A stretch of DNA of 64,000 bases from Leptolyngbyaceae cyanobacterium C42_A2020_001 (GTDB lineage Bacteria; Cyanobacteriota; Cyanobacteriia; Leptolyngbyales; Leptolyngbyaceae): positions 1 to 64,000 of the forward strand of contig JACYLN010000024.1 in the NCBI GenBank assembly GCA_015272515.1. Reading direction: 5' to 3'. The position numbers and the translations under genes were made by a program. Of this stretch, positions 38,727-48,466 are shown piece after piece (the first letter of the stretch is position 1; every line of letters starts with the position of its first letter). Under the pieces are notes generated by a model. It did not search any database. It was not told the DNA's origin and saw only the letters and a list, made by a program, of their open reading frames with translations.

Positions 38727-40385
38727 TCAGCCCTTTGCCATCTTCTGGCATCTCATCAAGAAGCGAATTGGGAGTTTAGAATTTGCCCCCCAATGGAGAT
38801 GGATGTAGGAGGCGTGCAGATTAGAGAGGTGCCAGCCTTCGGTAACGGGGGGGAGTGTGGTTTTCGGTTTCACGTTGAACACAGGAGTGTTTGATTTTAC
38901 TGTGAGGTGGGAACGGTGGAATTCGTGTCCCCAAGCGATCGCACCTTTGTCAAACATCACGCCATCCCGCATTGCCTCAACGTGGCGATAACCCAGCGTC
39001 AGCCGTTTTCCCATGACTGCCGTTGTCGGTAAAATTCCCACCATTCCCCAAGCCTGCTCCTGAAAATCCACAATTTTCTGGCAAAGATACATCAACCCAC
39101 CACATTCAGCATAGGTGGGGATGCGCTGCTGAATTGCCGCCCGCACCGCTGCCAATGCTGCCGAATTTGCAGCCAGTGGCTCCGCAAACATTTCGGGAAA
39201 CCCCCCACCAAAGTACAACCCCTGCACATTTTCCGGCAAGGTTGAATCGTGCAATGGACTCCAGGGCAGCAATTCTGCTCCCAGTTCCGCCAGCAAATCT
39301 AGATTGTCTTGATAGTAGAAGCTGAATGCGGCATCCTGAGCGATCGCGAGGCGAAGGGGAGGTGAGATACGAGATAGGGGATAGGGGATAGGGGATAGGG
39401 GATAGGGGGTGGCTGAGTGGGTGAGTGGATGGGGAAGGTGAAGAGGGTGGGGAAGATGAGGGAGAGGGGGAGTTTGGAATTGGAGATTGAGGGTTGGAGA
39501 ATTTTGAATTTGGTTCTCCGTAAGTCGAACCAAAGGGAATTTTGAATTTTGGAAGCCTTCCCCATCTTCCCTATCTCCCCTAACTCCTTGATCTTCTGAC
39601 TCCTGACTCCTGGCTTTTGTCTCCTGGCTCCTCACCAGCGGCATCAACTGTTCCCAGTCAAACCAAGTCTGGGCCAATTGCGCCAATTGATCGATTACCG
39701 CATCCAGGTTTTGTACTTCACTGGTGGGGATGAGTCCCAGGTGGCGATCGCGCAGGGTGATGCTGTCTTGGCGGCGCATCACTCCCAAAATGGGAATGGT
39801 GAGAGGTTCAAGAGCCGATTGCAGTAATTCCAAATGGCGATCGCTGCCGACTCGATTTAATACTAAGCCAGCGATTTCCAGTTCAGGATCGAAGCTGCGA
39901 TAGCCGGTAACCAGTGCCGCGATCGACTGCGACATGCGGCTACAATCCACTACCAACAAAATCGGAATCTGCAACAGACGAGCCACATGCGCCGTACTGC
40001 CAAATCCGCCTACAAACTGATTCTCTCCCGTTTTCAACTCCCGCCTTCCAACTTCTGGCTTCTGCCCCCTGCCTTCTGCCTTCTGCCTTCCAATCTCTGC
40101 CGCTGCCCCATCAAACAACCCCATCACTCCCTCGACTACAGCGGCATCCGCCGTTTGAGCATGGGTCGCAAAGCACTGCTGCACATAAGCTTCCGAAGTC
40201 AGCACCGGATCTAGATTGCGGCAGGCGCGTCCAGTCACATAGCGGTGAAACATCGGGTCGATATAATCGGGTCCCACCTTAAAAGACTGCACCGTTTGCC
40301 CGCGTTGGCACAGGTACGAAAGCAGAGCTAGAGTAACGGTTGTTTTGCCAACCCCGCTCCGCTCTCCCGCAATGATTAAGGGCAT
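38727..40385 (-). CDS. cobB: Cobyrinic acid a,c-diamide synthase with two in-frame insertions
   Basis: ATP- and glutamine-dependent amidation of cobyrinic acid in cobalamin synthesis (CbiA/CobB). The N-terminal synthase domain starts with GERSGVGKTTVTLALL and includes FKVGPDYIDPMFH and EGVMGLFDG; the C-terminal glutaminase domain has LYFGGGFPEMFA and the nucleophile Cys in YAECGGLMYL. At 552 residues it is about 100 longer than usual because of two low-complexity inserts, residues of about 98-123 and 251-341, encoded by intergenic-type repeats. The second lies at the junction between the two domains, where an insert can be tolerated; the first lies in the synthase domain. Confidence 0.92.
   Translation of the reverse strand: MPLIIAGERSGVGKTTVTLALLSYLCQRGQTVQSFKVGPDYIDPMFHRYVTGRACRNLDPVLTSEAYVQQCFATHAQTADAAVVEGVMGLFDGAAAEIGRQKAEGRGQKPEVGRRELKTGENQFVGGFGSTAHVARLLQIPILLVVDCSRMSQSIAALVTGYRSFDPELEIAGLVLNRVGSDRHLELLQSALEPLTIPILGVMRRQDSITLRDRHLGLIPTSEVQNLDAVIDQLAQLAQTWFDWEQLMPLVRSQETKARSQESEDQGVRGDREDGEGFQNSKFPLVRLTENQIQNSPTLNLQFQTPPLPHLPHPLHLPHPLTHSATPYPLSPIPYPLSRISPPLRLAIAQDAAFSFYYQDNLDLLAELGAELLPWSPLHDSTLPENVQGLYFGGGFPEMFAEPLAANSAALAAVRAAIQQRIPTYAECGGLMYLCQKIVDFQEQAWGMVGILPTTAVMGKRLTLGYRHVEAMRDGVMFDKGAIAWGHEFHRSHLTVKSNTPVFNVKPKTTLPPVTEGWHLSNLHASYIHLHWGANSKLPIRFLMRCQKMAKG
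39363..39635. repeat. Repeat insertion 2 inside cobB
   Basis: Four to five tandem heptamers GGGGATA near 39375-39410 are followed by GTGGG/GATGGGG-type and TTGGAATTGGAGATT-type units and by CTTCTGACTCCTGACTCC near 39592-39612. Translated, it is rich in Pro, Leu, His and Ser. The length keeps the reading frame. Confidence 0.8.
40017..40094. repeat. Repeat insertion 1 inside cobB
   Basis: Units of CTTCTGGCTTCTGCCCCCTG and CTTCTGCCTTCTGCCTTCC type, encoding a polar Lys/Arg/Glu/Gln-rich peptide within the synthase domain just before GGFGSTAHVA. The frame is preserved. Confidence 0.7.
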
Positions 40386-40621
40386 ATTGTGCGAATTCAG
40401 AAGTCAGGAGACAGAAGACAAAAGAAAGATAGAAGACAGAAGGTAAAGGGTTAGAAGATGGGAGGATTCAGAAGCTAGGAACCAGCAGTCAGGGGGAAGG
40501 GTTGCTTCTGCCTCCCGTCGGCTGACGGCTCGACTGAGCGCTCGCCGAATGTCGCTCTGGGAAGCCTGACTCCTGGCGTCTTGGATTCAGGCAAATTTTC
40601 TGAACCGGACTGAGTGCCTTC
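40386..40621. repeat. Repeat-rich spacer between cobB and opcA
   Basis: AGAAGTCAGGAGACAGAAGA-type units and related GAAG repeats fill much of this 236-base gap, with a C/G-rich part near 40515-40560. No gene is seen. Confidence 0.6.
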
Positions 40622-41947
40622 TTACTTCTTCAATCGCAGGGCTTGAACCACGATCGCCAGGCTTTCTTCATACAATACATCCCGCCCCCAGCGCTGTAGT
40701 TGCTGCGTTAATAACAATTCGGCTTTTTGGTCGTTGGTGGCAGTCACCTGCTCGGTGCGAACCGTTGCCTGGGCACCGCCGCCCGACTCCATTCGCATAC
40801 AGCCAGCGGTTTCGGAGCAGAGAATTGTGGCGCAGTTGGCATTGGGGTTGCTGGAACCAAGTCGCAGCCCCACCAAATCACCCACAATCTCGCCTGGATC
40901 CGTAATTGGAATAGCCGCAAGTTCGGCTTTGATCTCTTTGCCGTTGGGACCAGAGAAGATAATGCGCTTGATTTCGTAAAAATCATCCTCATCTTGCGTG
41001 AAGGCGATCGGCTGCCATCCTAAGCGACTGGCGAACCAACTTAGGAACATCAGAGCTTGAGACGCATTGCCTTTCTCGTAATCGATCGCCACTTCGTCAA
41101 TTTCCACCAGCGACATCCGACGTTCGGGCGGGTCAAAGGTGGCAGCAGTGATCTCCTGCCAGGGCGCGAGGCGGTGCCAGTTCAAATCGGCAACGAAGGT
41201 GCCCGACTCAATCAAGTTTTGAATCTTCAAAAATTCCGATTCCGGCTCAATGAAGTAGGAAGAATCCATGACAATGCAATTGCAAGACTCAACCATTTGC
41301 TTGAACAGGTCTTGCTCCAGGTTGGGGGTTGCTTTCCACCACACAAATTTAGGCAAATCTGAGATCATCAGGGATTTGACCGTTTCGCCAACCCGGTTCA
41401 GCGCCGCTTTCGTGCCTCGCAGGGTAATATACTCGCTGCAAATTAAATTGCTACCAGTTTTGTGCACTGGGCAGTAAGCCGAAACTTGCGCCGTCACCCC
41501 TTCATCAACGCCCCAAGTGGGACACAACGTAATGATGCGACAGGGATTTTGAGCCGCGATCGCCTCGCTCACCCCTGTTCCTCGCAAATCAGCGTTCACC
41601 ATTTTGACTTGTTCAGAAGGCAATTTAGCGACTTCTTCTCGCAAGCGTGCCAGAGTTTGCGGGTCAAAACGCCCGGTTTCTTTATAGCCATAGGCTTTTT
41701 GGGCAAGCGCGATCGCTTCCTTTGTTTGAGGACCAAGCAACCCCTCGATCGGACCTTTGTAAAAGCCCAAAACCGCTAACAATTGCTGAAATTCTTCCGG
41801 CTCGTACACTACCATACTGAAGGTTGAGGCACGAGTAGCCGCCGAGTTCACACCATTCTGGCTGTGCCAAATTGCACTCAGCTCTGCCTCAATTTCATCC
41901 AGAGAAATGTCTTTTGGTCTTTGAAGGGCAACAAGTGGAGTGGTCAT
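40622..41947 (-). CDS. opcA: Glucose-6-phosphate dehydrogenase assembly protein OpcA
   Basis: OpcA activates and assembles Zwf in cyanobacteria. It is 441 residues with an N-terminal region containing a peptidoglycan-binding-like fold (about 50-108, GFYKGPIEGLLGPQTKEAI), found in many cyanobacterial OpcA proteins, and then the OpcA core. Cysteines at 372, 377 and 383 (NCATILCSETAGC) lie where Nostoc OpcA has its redox pair; 377 and 383 have the same six-residue spacing, so thioredoxin control is likely. It is the last gene of the fbp-tal-zwf-opcA cluster, 85 bases after zwf. Confidence 0.95.
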   Translation of the reverse strand: MTTPLVALQRPKDISLDEIEAELSAIWHSQNGVNSAATRASTFSMVVYEPEEFQQLLAVLGFYKGPIEGLLGPQTKEAIALAQKAYGYKETGRFDPQTLARLREEVAKLPSEQVKMVNADLRGTGVSEAIAAQNPCRIITLCPTWGVDEGVTAQVSAYCPVHKTGSNLICSEYITLRGTKAALNRVGETVKSLMISDLPKFVWWKATPNLEQDLFKQMVESCNCIVMDSSYFIEPESEFLKIQNLIESGTFVADLNWHRLAPWQEITAATFDPPERRMSLVEIDEVAIDYEKGNASQALMFLSWFASRLGWQPIAFTQDEDDFYEIKRIIFSGPNGKEIKAELAAIPITDPGEIVGDLVGLRLGSSNPNANCATILCSETAGCMRMESGGGAQATVRTEQVTATNDQKAELLLTQQLQRWGRDVLYEESLAIVVQALRLKK

Positions 41948-42032
41948 AAATTCAGAAATAGATAATGGAGGGTGAATTTAGTAGGGGCGTAAAAGCTTGC
42001 GCCCCAGAAGATCGCGCCGTTGCAATAGGTTG

Positions 42033-43562
42033 TTAAAGCCTGCGCCAGTTGCGCCCATCGCGATTGAGGAGTAACTCTGCCTCAACCGGACCCCAAGTTC
42101 CCGCTTCATATAATGGAATCACTTCCGGTGGGGCAGGAGCATCCCATACCTCTAGCAGAGGAGTCAGCAACCGCCAGGATGCTTCTACTTCATCACCCCG
42201 AGTGAACAATGTTTGGTCGCCCAGCATACAATCCACCAAAAGACGGCTATACGCATCGGTATTAGGTTGACCAAACGCCGTATCGTAGCGGAAGTCCATA
42301 TCAACCGTGCGAGTGCGAAGGGAATTCCCTGGTGTTTTCACTTCAAATCGTAGAGAAATGCCCTCATTCGGCTGAATTCGCATCGCCAACACATTCGGGC
42401 TTGCCTGTTTCGCCGCCGATTGGAACATCAGAAATGGGACTTCCTTAAACTGGATGGCAATCTCCGACACCTTTTTGGGCATCCGTTTACCCGTCCGCAT
42501 ATAGAACGGAACCCCTTTCCAGCGCCAGTTATCGATGTAAAGCTTGAGAGCGGCATAGGTGGGAGTGGTGGACTGAGGCGCAGCCCCCTCTTCTTCTCGA
42601 TAACCAGGAACACTCTTGCCCTTCATCCAACCTGCGGTGTATTGCCCTCGAATTGCGGATAGCCCAATATTACTGATATCAGCGAGGTGAGTCGCTTGCA
42701 GCACTTTCACTTTCTCATTGCGAATACTGTCTGCATCCAGCGCGTTTGGTGGTTCCATTGCAGTCAGGCAGAACAATTGCATCAAATGGTTTTGCACCAT
42801 GTCGCGGAGAGCACCAGAGGTTTCGTAGTAGCCTGCTCGTCCCTCTAACCCAACAGTCTCTGCCACCGTAATCTGTACATGATCAACATACTGGCGATTC
42901 CACAGTGGCTCAAAGATGGCGTTGGCAAACCGGAACACCATCAAGTTTTGAACGGTTTCTTTACCCAGGTAATGATCGATCCGGTAGATTTGTCGCTCGT
43001 CGCAAACCTTTTGCACCACTTTGTTCAAAGCTTGGGCAGTGCTGAGGTCGCGCCCAAATGGTTTCTCAATCACCATCCGTTGCTTCCGGGGATCGGTCAA
43101 CATTCCGGCATCACCGAGTTGTTGAATCGATTCGGCAAAAAACTTGGGCGCAACGGAGAGGTAAAAAACACGATTTCCCCGTGTGCCACGCTGTTCATCG
43201 AGTTCACTCAAAAAGGTTCTGAGCTTTTGGTAACTTTCTGGGTTGTCGATATCACCGGAACAATAGAATAACCCTTTGGCAAATTCCTCCCATAGGAGTT
43301 CTGAGCCTAAGCCACTACCAAATTCCTCCACGCCTTCGCGCATATGCTCCCGAAAGAAGTCATGATTCCATTCTCGGCGAGCAACTCCAACCAGGGTAAA
43401 CTCTCGCGGCAGGCGACGCTCTCGCATCATTTGGTAGAGGGCTGGAACGAGTTTGCGCTGTGTTAAATCGCCAGAAGCTCCAAAAATTACCAGGATTTGA
43501 GGCTCTGGAACGCGATCTTGCTGTAAACCAACGCGGAGAGGATTTTCGATGAGGGTGACCAT
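42033..43562 (-). CDS. zwf: Glucose-6-phosphate 1-dehydrogenase
   Basis: First enzyme of the oxidative pentose phosphate pathway; it gives NADPH in the dark and feeds reductant to N2 fixation in diazotrophs. It is 509 residues with the coenzyme motif [16 protein letters not shown], the active-site block [13 protein letters not shown] and EKPFGRDL. Motifs and length are normal. It lies between tal and opcA on one strand. A 160-base repeat-rich spacer separates it from tal. Confidence 0.97.
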   Translation of the reverse strand: MVTLIENPLRVGLQQDRVPEPQILVIFGASGDLTQRKLVPALYQMMRERRLPREFTLVGVARREWNHDFFREHMREGVEEFGSGLGSELLWEEFAKGLFYCSGDIDNPESYQKLRTFLSELDEQRGTRGNRVFYLSVAPKFFAESIQQLGDAGMLTDPRKQRMVIEKPFGRDLSTAQALNKVVQKVCDERQIYRIDHYLGKETVQNLMVFRFANAIFEPLWNRQYVDHVQITVAETVGLEGRAGYYETSGALRDMVQNHLMQLFCLTAMEPPNALDADSIRNEKVKVLQATHLADISNIGLSAIRGQYTAGWMKGKSVPGYREEEGAAPQSTTPTYAALKLYIDNWRWKGVPFYMRTGKRMPKKVSEIAIQFKEVPFLMFQSAAKQASPNVLAMRIQPNEGISLRFEVKTPGNSLRTRTVDMDFRYDTAFGQPNTDAYSRLLVDCMLGDQTLFTRGDEVEASWRLLTPLLEVWDAPAPPEVIPLYEAGTWGPVEAELLLNRDGRNWRRL

Positions 43563-43722
43563 AGGCAGTAGGGGATAGAGGGATGGGGGAGGAAAGGGGT
43601 GGGGTTAGGAGTTAGGGGGCTAGGGGGATTTTGATTTGCTATCTAGAACCTGTTTCCTGTTGGTGGAGCGGTGTAAGACTTGCTCTGCGATTCTCTATTC
43701 TCTATGCCCCACTCCCTAGTCC
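43563..43722. repeat. Repeat-rich spacer between tal and zwf
   Basis: G-rich units (GTAGGGGATAGAGGGATGGG and similar) are followed after about 70 bases by C/T-rich units (CACTCCCTAGTCCCTAGAC), which could pair with them in the mRNA. The outer part of the possible stem is imperfect. Confidence 0.6.
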
Positions 43723-44868
43723 CTAGACGGTCGCAAGGCGTTGAACTTTTTCTTCGAGGGAACTGATCAGGGATTGGAAGGGTTTGACGAATTTGTCAAT
43801 ACCGTCAGTCAGGAGTTTATCCATGACCGCATCGAGGTCGATCGCGATGTCTGGGTCTTTAAGGGATTCGAGCAATTGGTAAGCTTCGTCAACATTGGAT
43901 TCGATGCGATCGCTGACATTGCAATGGTCGGCACAGGCTTCGATCGTTGCAGGAGGCAGGGTATTGACAGTATCGCGACCAACTAGCTCATCGACGTACA
44001 TTACGTCGTTGTAGTTGGGGTTTTTGGTGCTGGTACTTGCCCAGAGCAGGCGTTGGACATTGGCACCTTTGGCAAACAGGGCTTGCCAGCGATCGCTTTG
44101 GATGATTTTTTTATACTCTTGATAGGCGATCTTGGCGTTAGCAATCGCTACTTTTCCTTTAATTGCTTCGAGCTTGGCACGAATATTTTGATCAGGAATG
44201 CCTTGCTTAAGCTTGGCATCGATGCGATCGTCGATATTGCTATCAATCCGGCTGAGGAAAAAGCTAGCAACGGAGGCAATTTTATCAATTGGTTCGCCTT
44301 GTTCAACCCGCTTTTCCAGTCCTCGAATATATGCCCAAGCGGTTTCAATATAGCTCTGGACTGAGAACAGCAGAGTGACGTTGACATTGATCCCCTCACT
44401 AATCACCTGCTCTACAGCAGGCAATCCCGCAGTTGTACCAGGAATTTTGATCATGACGTTTTCTCGCCCGATCTCACGGTAGTACCGCCGAGCTTCTTCA
44501 ATGGTTTTTTCAGTGTCATGGGCGATCGTCGGCGGTACTTCAATACTAATGTAGCCGTCTAGACCACCGGATTCGTCGTAGATGGAGCGGAAGATGTCAC
44601 AAGCATCACGAATATCGTCAAATACCAGTGATTCGTAAATCTCCAGCACAGGCTTACCAGCTCTGATCCCGGCTTCGATGTCGGCATCGTACATCTTGCT
44701 GCCTGCGATCGCCTTCTCAAAAATGGCTGGGTTTGAAGTAATTCCTCGTACACCACGGGTTTCAATCAAGTTCTTTAACTCGCCCGTTTTCACCAGGTCA
44801 CGGGTCAAGTTATCCATCCAAATGCTTTGACCTAGTTCCGTAATCTCAACTATGTGATTCGTTGTCAT
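43723..44868 (-). CDS. tal: Transaldolase
   Basis: Transfers a dihydroxyacetone unit between sugar phosphates in the pentose phosphate pathway. It is 381 residues of the longer transaldolase type. It has the signature TRGVRGITSNPAIFEKAI near the N-terminus, the Schiff-base Lys in NVMIKIPGT and LLWASTSTKNP. The ATG at 44868 is chosen over a TTG one codon earlier because AGGAGTC lies upstream of it. It follows fbp by 75 bases. Confidence 0.95.
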   Translation of the reverse strand: MTTNHIVEITELGQSIWMDNLTRDLVKTGELKNLIETRGVRGITSNPAIFEKAIAGSKMYDADIEAGIRAGKPVLEIYESLVFDDIRDACDIFRSIYDESGGLDGYISIEVPPTIAHDTEKTIEEARRYYREIGRENVMIKIPGTTAGLPAVEQVISEGINVNVTLLFSVQSYIETAWAYIRGLEKRVEQGEPIDKIASVASFFLSRIDSNIDDRIDAKLKQGIPDQNIRAKLEAIKGKVAIANAKIAYQEYKKIIQSDRWQALFAKGANVQRLLWASTSTKNPNYNDVMYVDELVGRDTVNTLPPATIEACADHCNVSDRIESNVDEAYQLLESLKDPDIAIDLDAVMDKLLTDGIDKFVKPFQSLISSLEEKVQRLATV

Positions 44869-44943
44869 CAAAAAGACTCCTAAAAACTCTGCGTCCTGAA
44901 ACTCGCTGTGCTCACAAATCGTAGGTATGGCAATGCTTTACCT

Positions 44944-46008
44944 TTAACGAGAGACGTTCGCCGTTTCTTCTCGCACCCTCGCTTGCTCTTTCAAAAACGA
45001 CTCCACCAGCGTCACATCTTCTTTACTGCCAATAATTAACGGTGTACGTTGATGCAATTTACCTGGCAGTACATCCAAAATCTCTTCAGTTCCTGTACTG
45101 GCACGTCCGCCTGCTTGTTTTGCCAAATATGCCAGCGGTGCGGATTCGTACAACAACCGCAACTTGCCTTCTGGCTTTTTCACCGTGCCAGGATAGAGAA
45201 AAACCCCTCCCTGGAACAGAATTCGGTGAAAGTCTCCAACCAGGGCCCCGCTGTAACGAGCGGTATACCCTTCATGGCGATGCATGTAGCGGATATAATC
45301 CCGAATTCCTTCATCCCACTGCCAGAAGTTGCCTTCGTTGACACTGTAAATAGGACCATGCGCCGGAATCTGAATATTTTCAGTGGAAAGAATGAACTCG
45401 CCCAAGCTGGGGTCGAGGGTGAATGCGTGCACCCCTCTCCCAATGGAGTACACCAACATGGTGCTGGGCCCATACAGGATATAGCCCGCACCAATTTGTT
45501 TATGCCCCGCTTGTAGCAAATCGGCAGCGGTGCCATCCAGGTCTTCCCCTTCTTGCTGGCGGATGGCAAAGATTGATCCAACGTTGATGTTGGTATCAAT
45601 GTTAGAAGAACCATCAATTGGGTCGTACAGCAGGGTGTAACGCCCAATTGGGCAGTTTTCAGGAATGTAATAAGGATTCTCCATCTCTTCAGAAGCAAGG
45701 CGGCACACCAAACCGCTCTGCTTGAACACGGAGATAAATACCTCGTTAGCGTAGACATCCATCTTTTTGACGGATTCTCCCTGCACATTCACTTCTCCCG
45801 TAAATCCCAGTGCTCCTGCCATTAAACCAGCACGGCTAAGGCGACGAGCAATCAGTTTGCCCGCCAGAGCAATGCGGTTCATTAAGGCGCTGAGGTCTTG
45901 AGCATCCGCAGAAAAACTCTGAAGTTGCTGGAAGACGTGGCGAGAAAGGGTTGTGCAGTCGCGATCGAGTGCAAATTCATGATCCAGTGGTTGGTCGGCA
46001 TCAACCAT
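44944..46008 (-). CDS. fbp: Fructose-1,6-bisphosphatase class I
   Basis: Dephosphorylates fructose 1,6-bisphosphate in gluconeogenesis and the Calvin cycle. It is 354 residues with the metal-binding block [14 protein letters not shown] and the substrate region [15 protein letters not shown] typical of class I enzymes. It is the first gene of the cluster. The long 384-base upstream region probably holds the operon promoter. Confidence 0.96.
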   Translation of the reverse strand: MVDADQPLDHEFALDRDCTTLSRHVFQQLQSFSADAQDLSALMNRIALAGKLIARRLSRAGLMAGALGFTGEVNVQGESVKKMDVYANEVFISVFKQSGLVCRLASEEMENPYYIPENCPIGRYTLLYDPIDGSSNIDTNINVGSIFAIRQQEGEDLDGTAADLLQAGHKQIGAGYILYGPSTMLVYSIGRGVHAFTLDPSLGEFILSTENIQIPAHGPIYSVNEGNFWQWDEGIRDYIRYMHRHEGYTARYSGALVGDFHRILFQGGVFLYPGTVKKPEGKLRLLYESAPLAYLAKQAGGRASTGTEEILDVLPGKLHQRTPLIIGSKEDVTLVESFLKEQARVREETANVSR

Positions 46009-46392
46009 TCAGATGACCTCCCTACAAGGTTCGAGAAATTCGATGGGAAAGCGAAAAGGAATTAAATCGCTTCACGCTTGGACCTGTAGCTTCTCTCAGG
46101 GAGAACTCCGGGTCTTTAGCTGGACGTGGTTTAAAAGCACGTAGTGTCAACGCTTCCAACTCATTGTGAATCCCTCGCTGGGCTTCACCTTCTATCTTAG
46201 GGAGACATTCTGAGATTAACAGGGAACTTTAGATGAACTACAGATTAGAAGGGTCGTGGGTGATGGGGTAATGGGAAGGGGGAGGAAGGTGGGTAGATGG
46301 GTGAGTGGGTGGATGAAATTTCACTCCCCCACTCCCTAACTCCCTCACCTTCTGACTCCTAACTCCAACTCCTGACTTCTAACTGATTGCAG
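46009..46392. other. Upstream region of fbp and repeat block
   Basis: Bases 46009-46240 are likely the fbp leader and promoter region. From about 46255 to 46385 there are GGGTGAGTGGGTGGATG-type units and then CACTCCCCCACTCCCTAAC and CTTCTGACTCCTAACTCC units, a repeat pair that could form a hairpin. No gene is seen. Confidence 0.6.
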
Positions 46393-47205
46393 CTATTTGC
46401 CAAAATCCACTGGGCAACCCTCGGCGAGTTTTGTGCCGCAGACTTTGCAAAACTGGGCATCGGCATCGTGGTAGCTCAAGTTGCAACCGGGGCAAATGGT
46501 TTCTACTTTGTTGGATGTTTTGACTAGACGTTTAATTAGGTCGCCTAACTGCCAGGGAATGATAGCGATCCCGGTCAAAATCATCAAGATGGTGAGCAAT
46601 CGCCCAATTTCGGTGTGGGGAGTGACATCGCCATAACCAACGGTGGTCATAGTGGCGACGGAAAAGTAAACCGCATCCAGAAAGGTGTGAAAGACATTGG
46701 GGTTTGTAGGATGTTCAACTTGATAGATCAACCCAGAATAGACAAATACAATAATGAAGATTGTCAGCAAAATACGGGTGAAGATGACGCTATCTTCGCG
46801 GCTAACGTAACCGATGATGGTTTTTCCTTCCAGGAAACGGATTAGGCGCAGAATCCGAAACCAGCGAAATACTCGAATGAACTGGATGCTGAATGAACTA
46901 AAGAAAAACGGCAATATTGCCAGGAGATCAATGACGGAGTAAGGGCTAAAGATGTAGCGGATGCGGTTTTCGGCACACCAAAGGCGAATTAAATATTCAG
47001 CGACAAACACCCAGAGAATTAGGCTATCGAGCAGTTCAAGCTGCGATCGCATACCATCCGGTAATGGATAGGTTTCTGCTACAAAGATGGCAGATGACAG
47101 AAGAACGAATACCGTAATTGATAGATTGATCGCTTTACCAAGTGGTGTTTCGATGTCTTCGAGGTAAAAGCTAATTTGTTGGCGTAATGGGATGGCTTGA
47201 TCCAT
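46393..47205 (-). CDS. Voltage-gated-type K+ channel with C-terminal zinc ribbon
   Basis: A 270-residue ion channel of the Kv superfamily. Six membrane segments are followed by the selectivity filter TMTTVGYGDVTP near residue 195. Segment 4 has a repeated Arg pattern (RVFRWFRILRLIRFLEGK), as in voltage sensors. The cytoplasmic C-terminus ends with two CxxC knuckles (CPGCN and CKVCG), a zinc-ribbon-like fold not typical of these channels. The ATG at 47205 is chosen over a TTG at 47220. The zinc-ribbon role is inferred. Confidence 0.88.
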   Translation of the reverse strand: MDQAIPLRQQISFYLEDIETPLGKAINLSITVFVLLSSAIFVAETYPLPDGMRSQLELLDSLILWVFVAEYLIRLWCAENRIRYIFSPYSVIDLLAILPFFFSSFSIQFIRVFRWFRILRLIRFLEGKTIIGYVSREDSVIFTRILLTIFIIVFVYSGLIYQVEHPTNPNVFHTFLDAVYFSVATMTTVGYGDVTPHTEIGRLLTILMILTGIAIIPWQLGDLIKRLVKTSNKVETICPGCNLSYHDADAQFCKVCGTKLAEGCPVDFGK

Positions 47206-47270
47206 TCTGCTTTGGCGCAATCACACATTCTTTATCTGCCACTTTACACTCACCTCGGAATAGGCAACAC

Positions 47271-48158
47271 GTGACGCAATCACCGAATTCTTCTAAATGG
47301 GCAGTGCTGTCGCTGTTCGCGATCGCTCTGATCTGGGGCTACAACTGGGTGCAAATGAAAATTGCGGTGCAGTATGCCTCTCCGTTTGCGTTTGCTGCCC
47401 TCAGAAATCTGCTGGGCGGTTTGAGCCTGTTACTGCTAATGGTCTGGCTCCGCAAACCGTTAGAACCCAAAGCCGTGCCTGGCACCTTTTTGCTGGGCAC
47501 TTTTCAGATGGCAGGTATGTATGGATTCGCGACGCTGGCATTGGTCAGCGGTGGAGCCGGAAAAACAGCCGTTCTGGTATATACGATGCCATTTTGGAGT
47601 TTGCTGTTTGCCTGGATAGCGCTGGGCGAGCGAGTACGAAAGTTTCAATGGCTGGCAGTGCTGTTGGCGATCGCAGGCTTTTTACTTATCCTGGAACCGC
47701 AAAATCTGGGCGGTACTCTGGTAAGTAAGGTTTTTGCCGTTTTATCTGGTGTGAGTTGGGCGATGGGGTCAATTGTGGCAAAGAAACTGCAACAGTCTGT
47801 CAAACTTGATTTGCTCTCCCTCACTGCCTGGCAAACCCTGTTTGGAGCTGTGCCCCTCACCCTGATTGCTCTCACTATCCCGATCCAGCCAATTCAGTGG
47901 ACACCACAGTTTTGCATTGCACTGTTTTATGCTGTCATCCCTTCCACGGCGATCGCGCAGTTTCTCTGGTTTTACGCCCTGCATACCCTCACCGCCGGAG
48001 CCGCAGGCTTGGGAACCTTACTCAATCCCGTTTTTGGTGTGTTGTTTGCTGCTGCCCAACTGGGAGAACGCCCCGGCACAATGGAACTTCTCGGTATGGC
48101 TGCGATCGTCTTAGCGTTGGTGATTAATTCCAGTCAAATGGTGGGGAAGAGAGGGTAG
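47271..48158 (+). CDS. EamA/DMT-superfamily transporter
   Basis: A drug/metabolite transporter with ten predicted membrane helices in two EamA halves (295 residues). Blocks such as WGYNWVQMKIAV, GLSLLLLMVWL and ASPFAFAALRNLLGG fit the family. I place the start at GTG 47271; an ATG at 47187 would overlap the divergent channel gene and add an atypical N-terminus. The substrate is unknown. Confidence 0.85.
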   Translation: MTQSPNSSKWAVLSLFAIALIWGYNWVQMKIAVQYASPFAFAALRNLLGGLSLLLLMVWLRKPLEPKAVPGTFLLGTFQMAGMYGFATLALVSGGAGKTAVLVYTMPFWSLLFAWIALGERVRKFQWLAVLLAIAGFLLILEPQNLGGTLVSKVFAVLSGVSWAMGSIVAKKLQQSVKLDLLSLTAWQTLFGAVPLTLIALTIPIQPIQWTPQFCIALFYAVIPSTAIAQFLWFYALHTLTAGAAGLGTLLNPVFGVLFAAAQLGERPGTMELLGMAAIVLALVINSSQMVGKRG

Positions 48159-48289
48159 GTGGGTTATGGGTCAGGGGGTAGATGGATGAAGGAATTTTAC
48201 TCACTCGCTCACCTACCTACTCCCCCACTCCCTCACCTCCTGCCTTCTTCCCCTCCCACGGGATATTGTGCCGACTGTCGCAGTGATAA

Positions 48290-48418
48290 GATAACGAGGC
48301 AAACGTGAACAGCGATCGCGCAGGGAAAATCCGGTGCTTTGCAGGCTGCAAAAAGTCCGGTGCTGTGCCGCAACTGTAAGCTGAGCAAAACCCAGCAAGC
48401 CAGAATGCCTGCGATCGC
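48290..48418 (+). promoter_or_regulatory. Cobalamin riboswitch
   Basis: The conserved core is present in order: GGGAAAATCCGGTG, AAGTCCGGTGCTGTGCCG, then the B12 box GCCGCAACTGTAAG with the closing AGCCAGAATGCCTGC. It sits upstream of cbiX on the same strand, consistent with repression of cobalt insertion by adenosylcobalamin. The 5' limit is approximate. Confidence 0.9.
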
Positions 48419-48431
48419 CTATTCACTCTAT

Positions 48432-48455
48432 TTCCCGCGTCGCACGGGAACGGAG
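48432..48455 (+). promoter_or_regulatory. Hairpin next to the cbiX ribosome-binding site
   Basis: TTCCCG (48432-48437) pairs with CGGGAA (48445-48450), immediately followed by CGGAG 11 bases before the ATG. No T run follows, so the expression platform of the riboswitch is more likely translational than transcriptional. Confidence 0.45.
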
Positions 48456-48466
48456 TTTAACGCTTC

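Noticed and set aside
39371-39420. Tandem GGGGATA heptamers looked at as a possible CRISPR or phase-variation tract
   Set aside because: Units are seven bases with no spacers, so they are not CRISPR; they belong to the short repeats seen in many spacers here.
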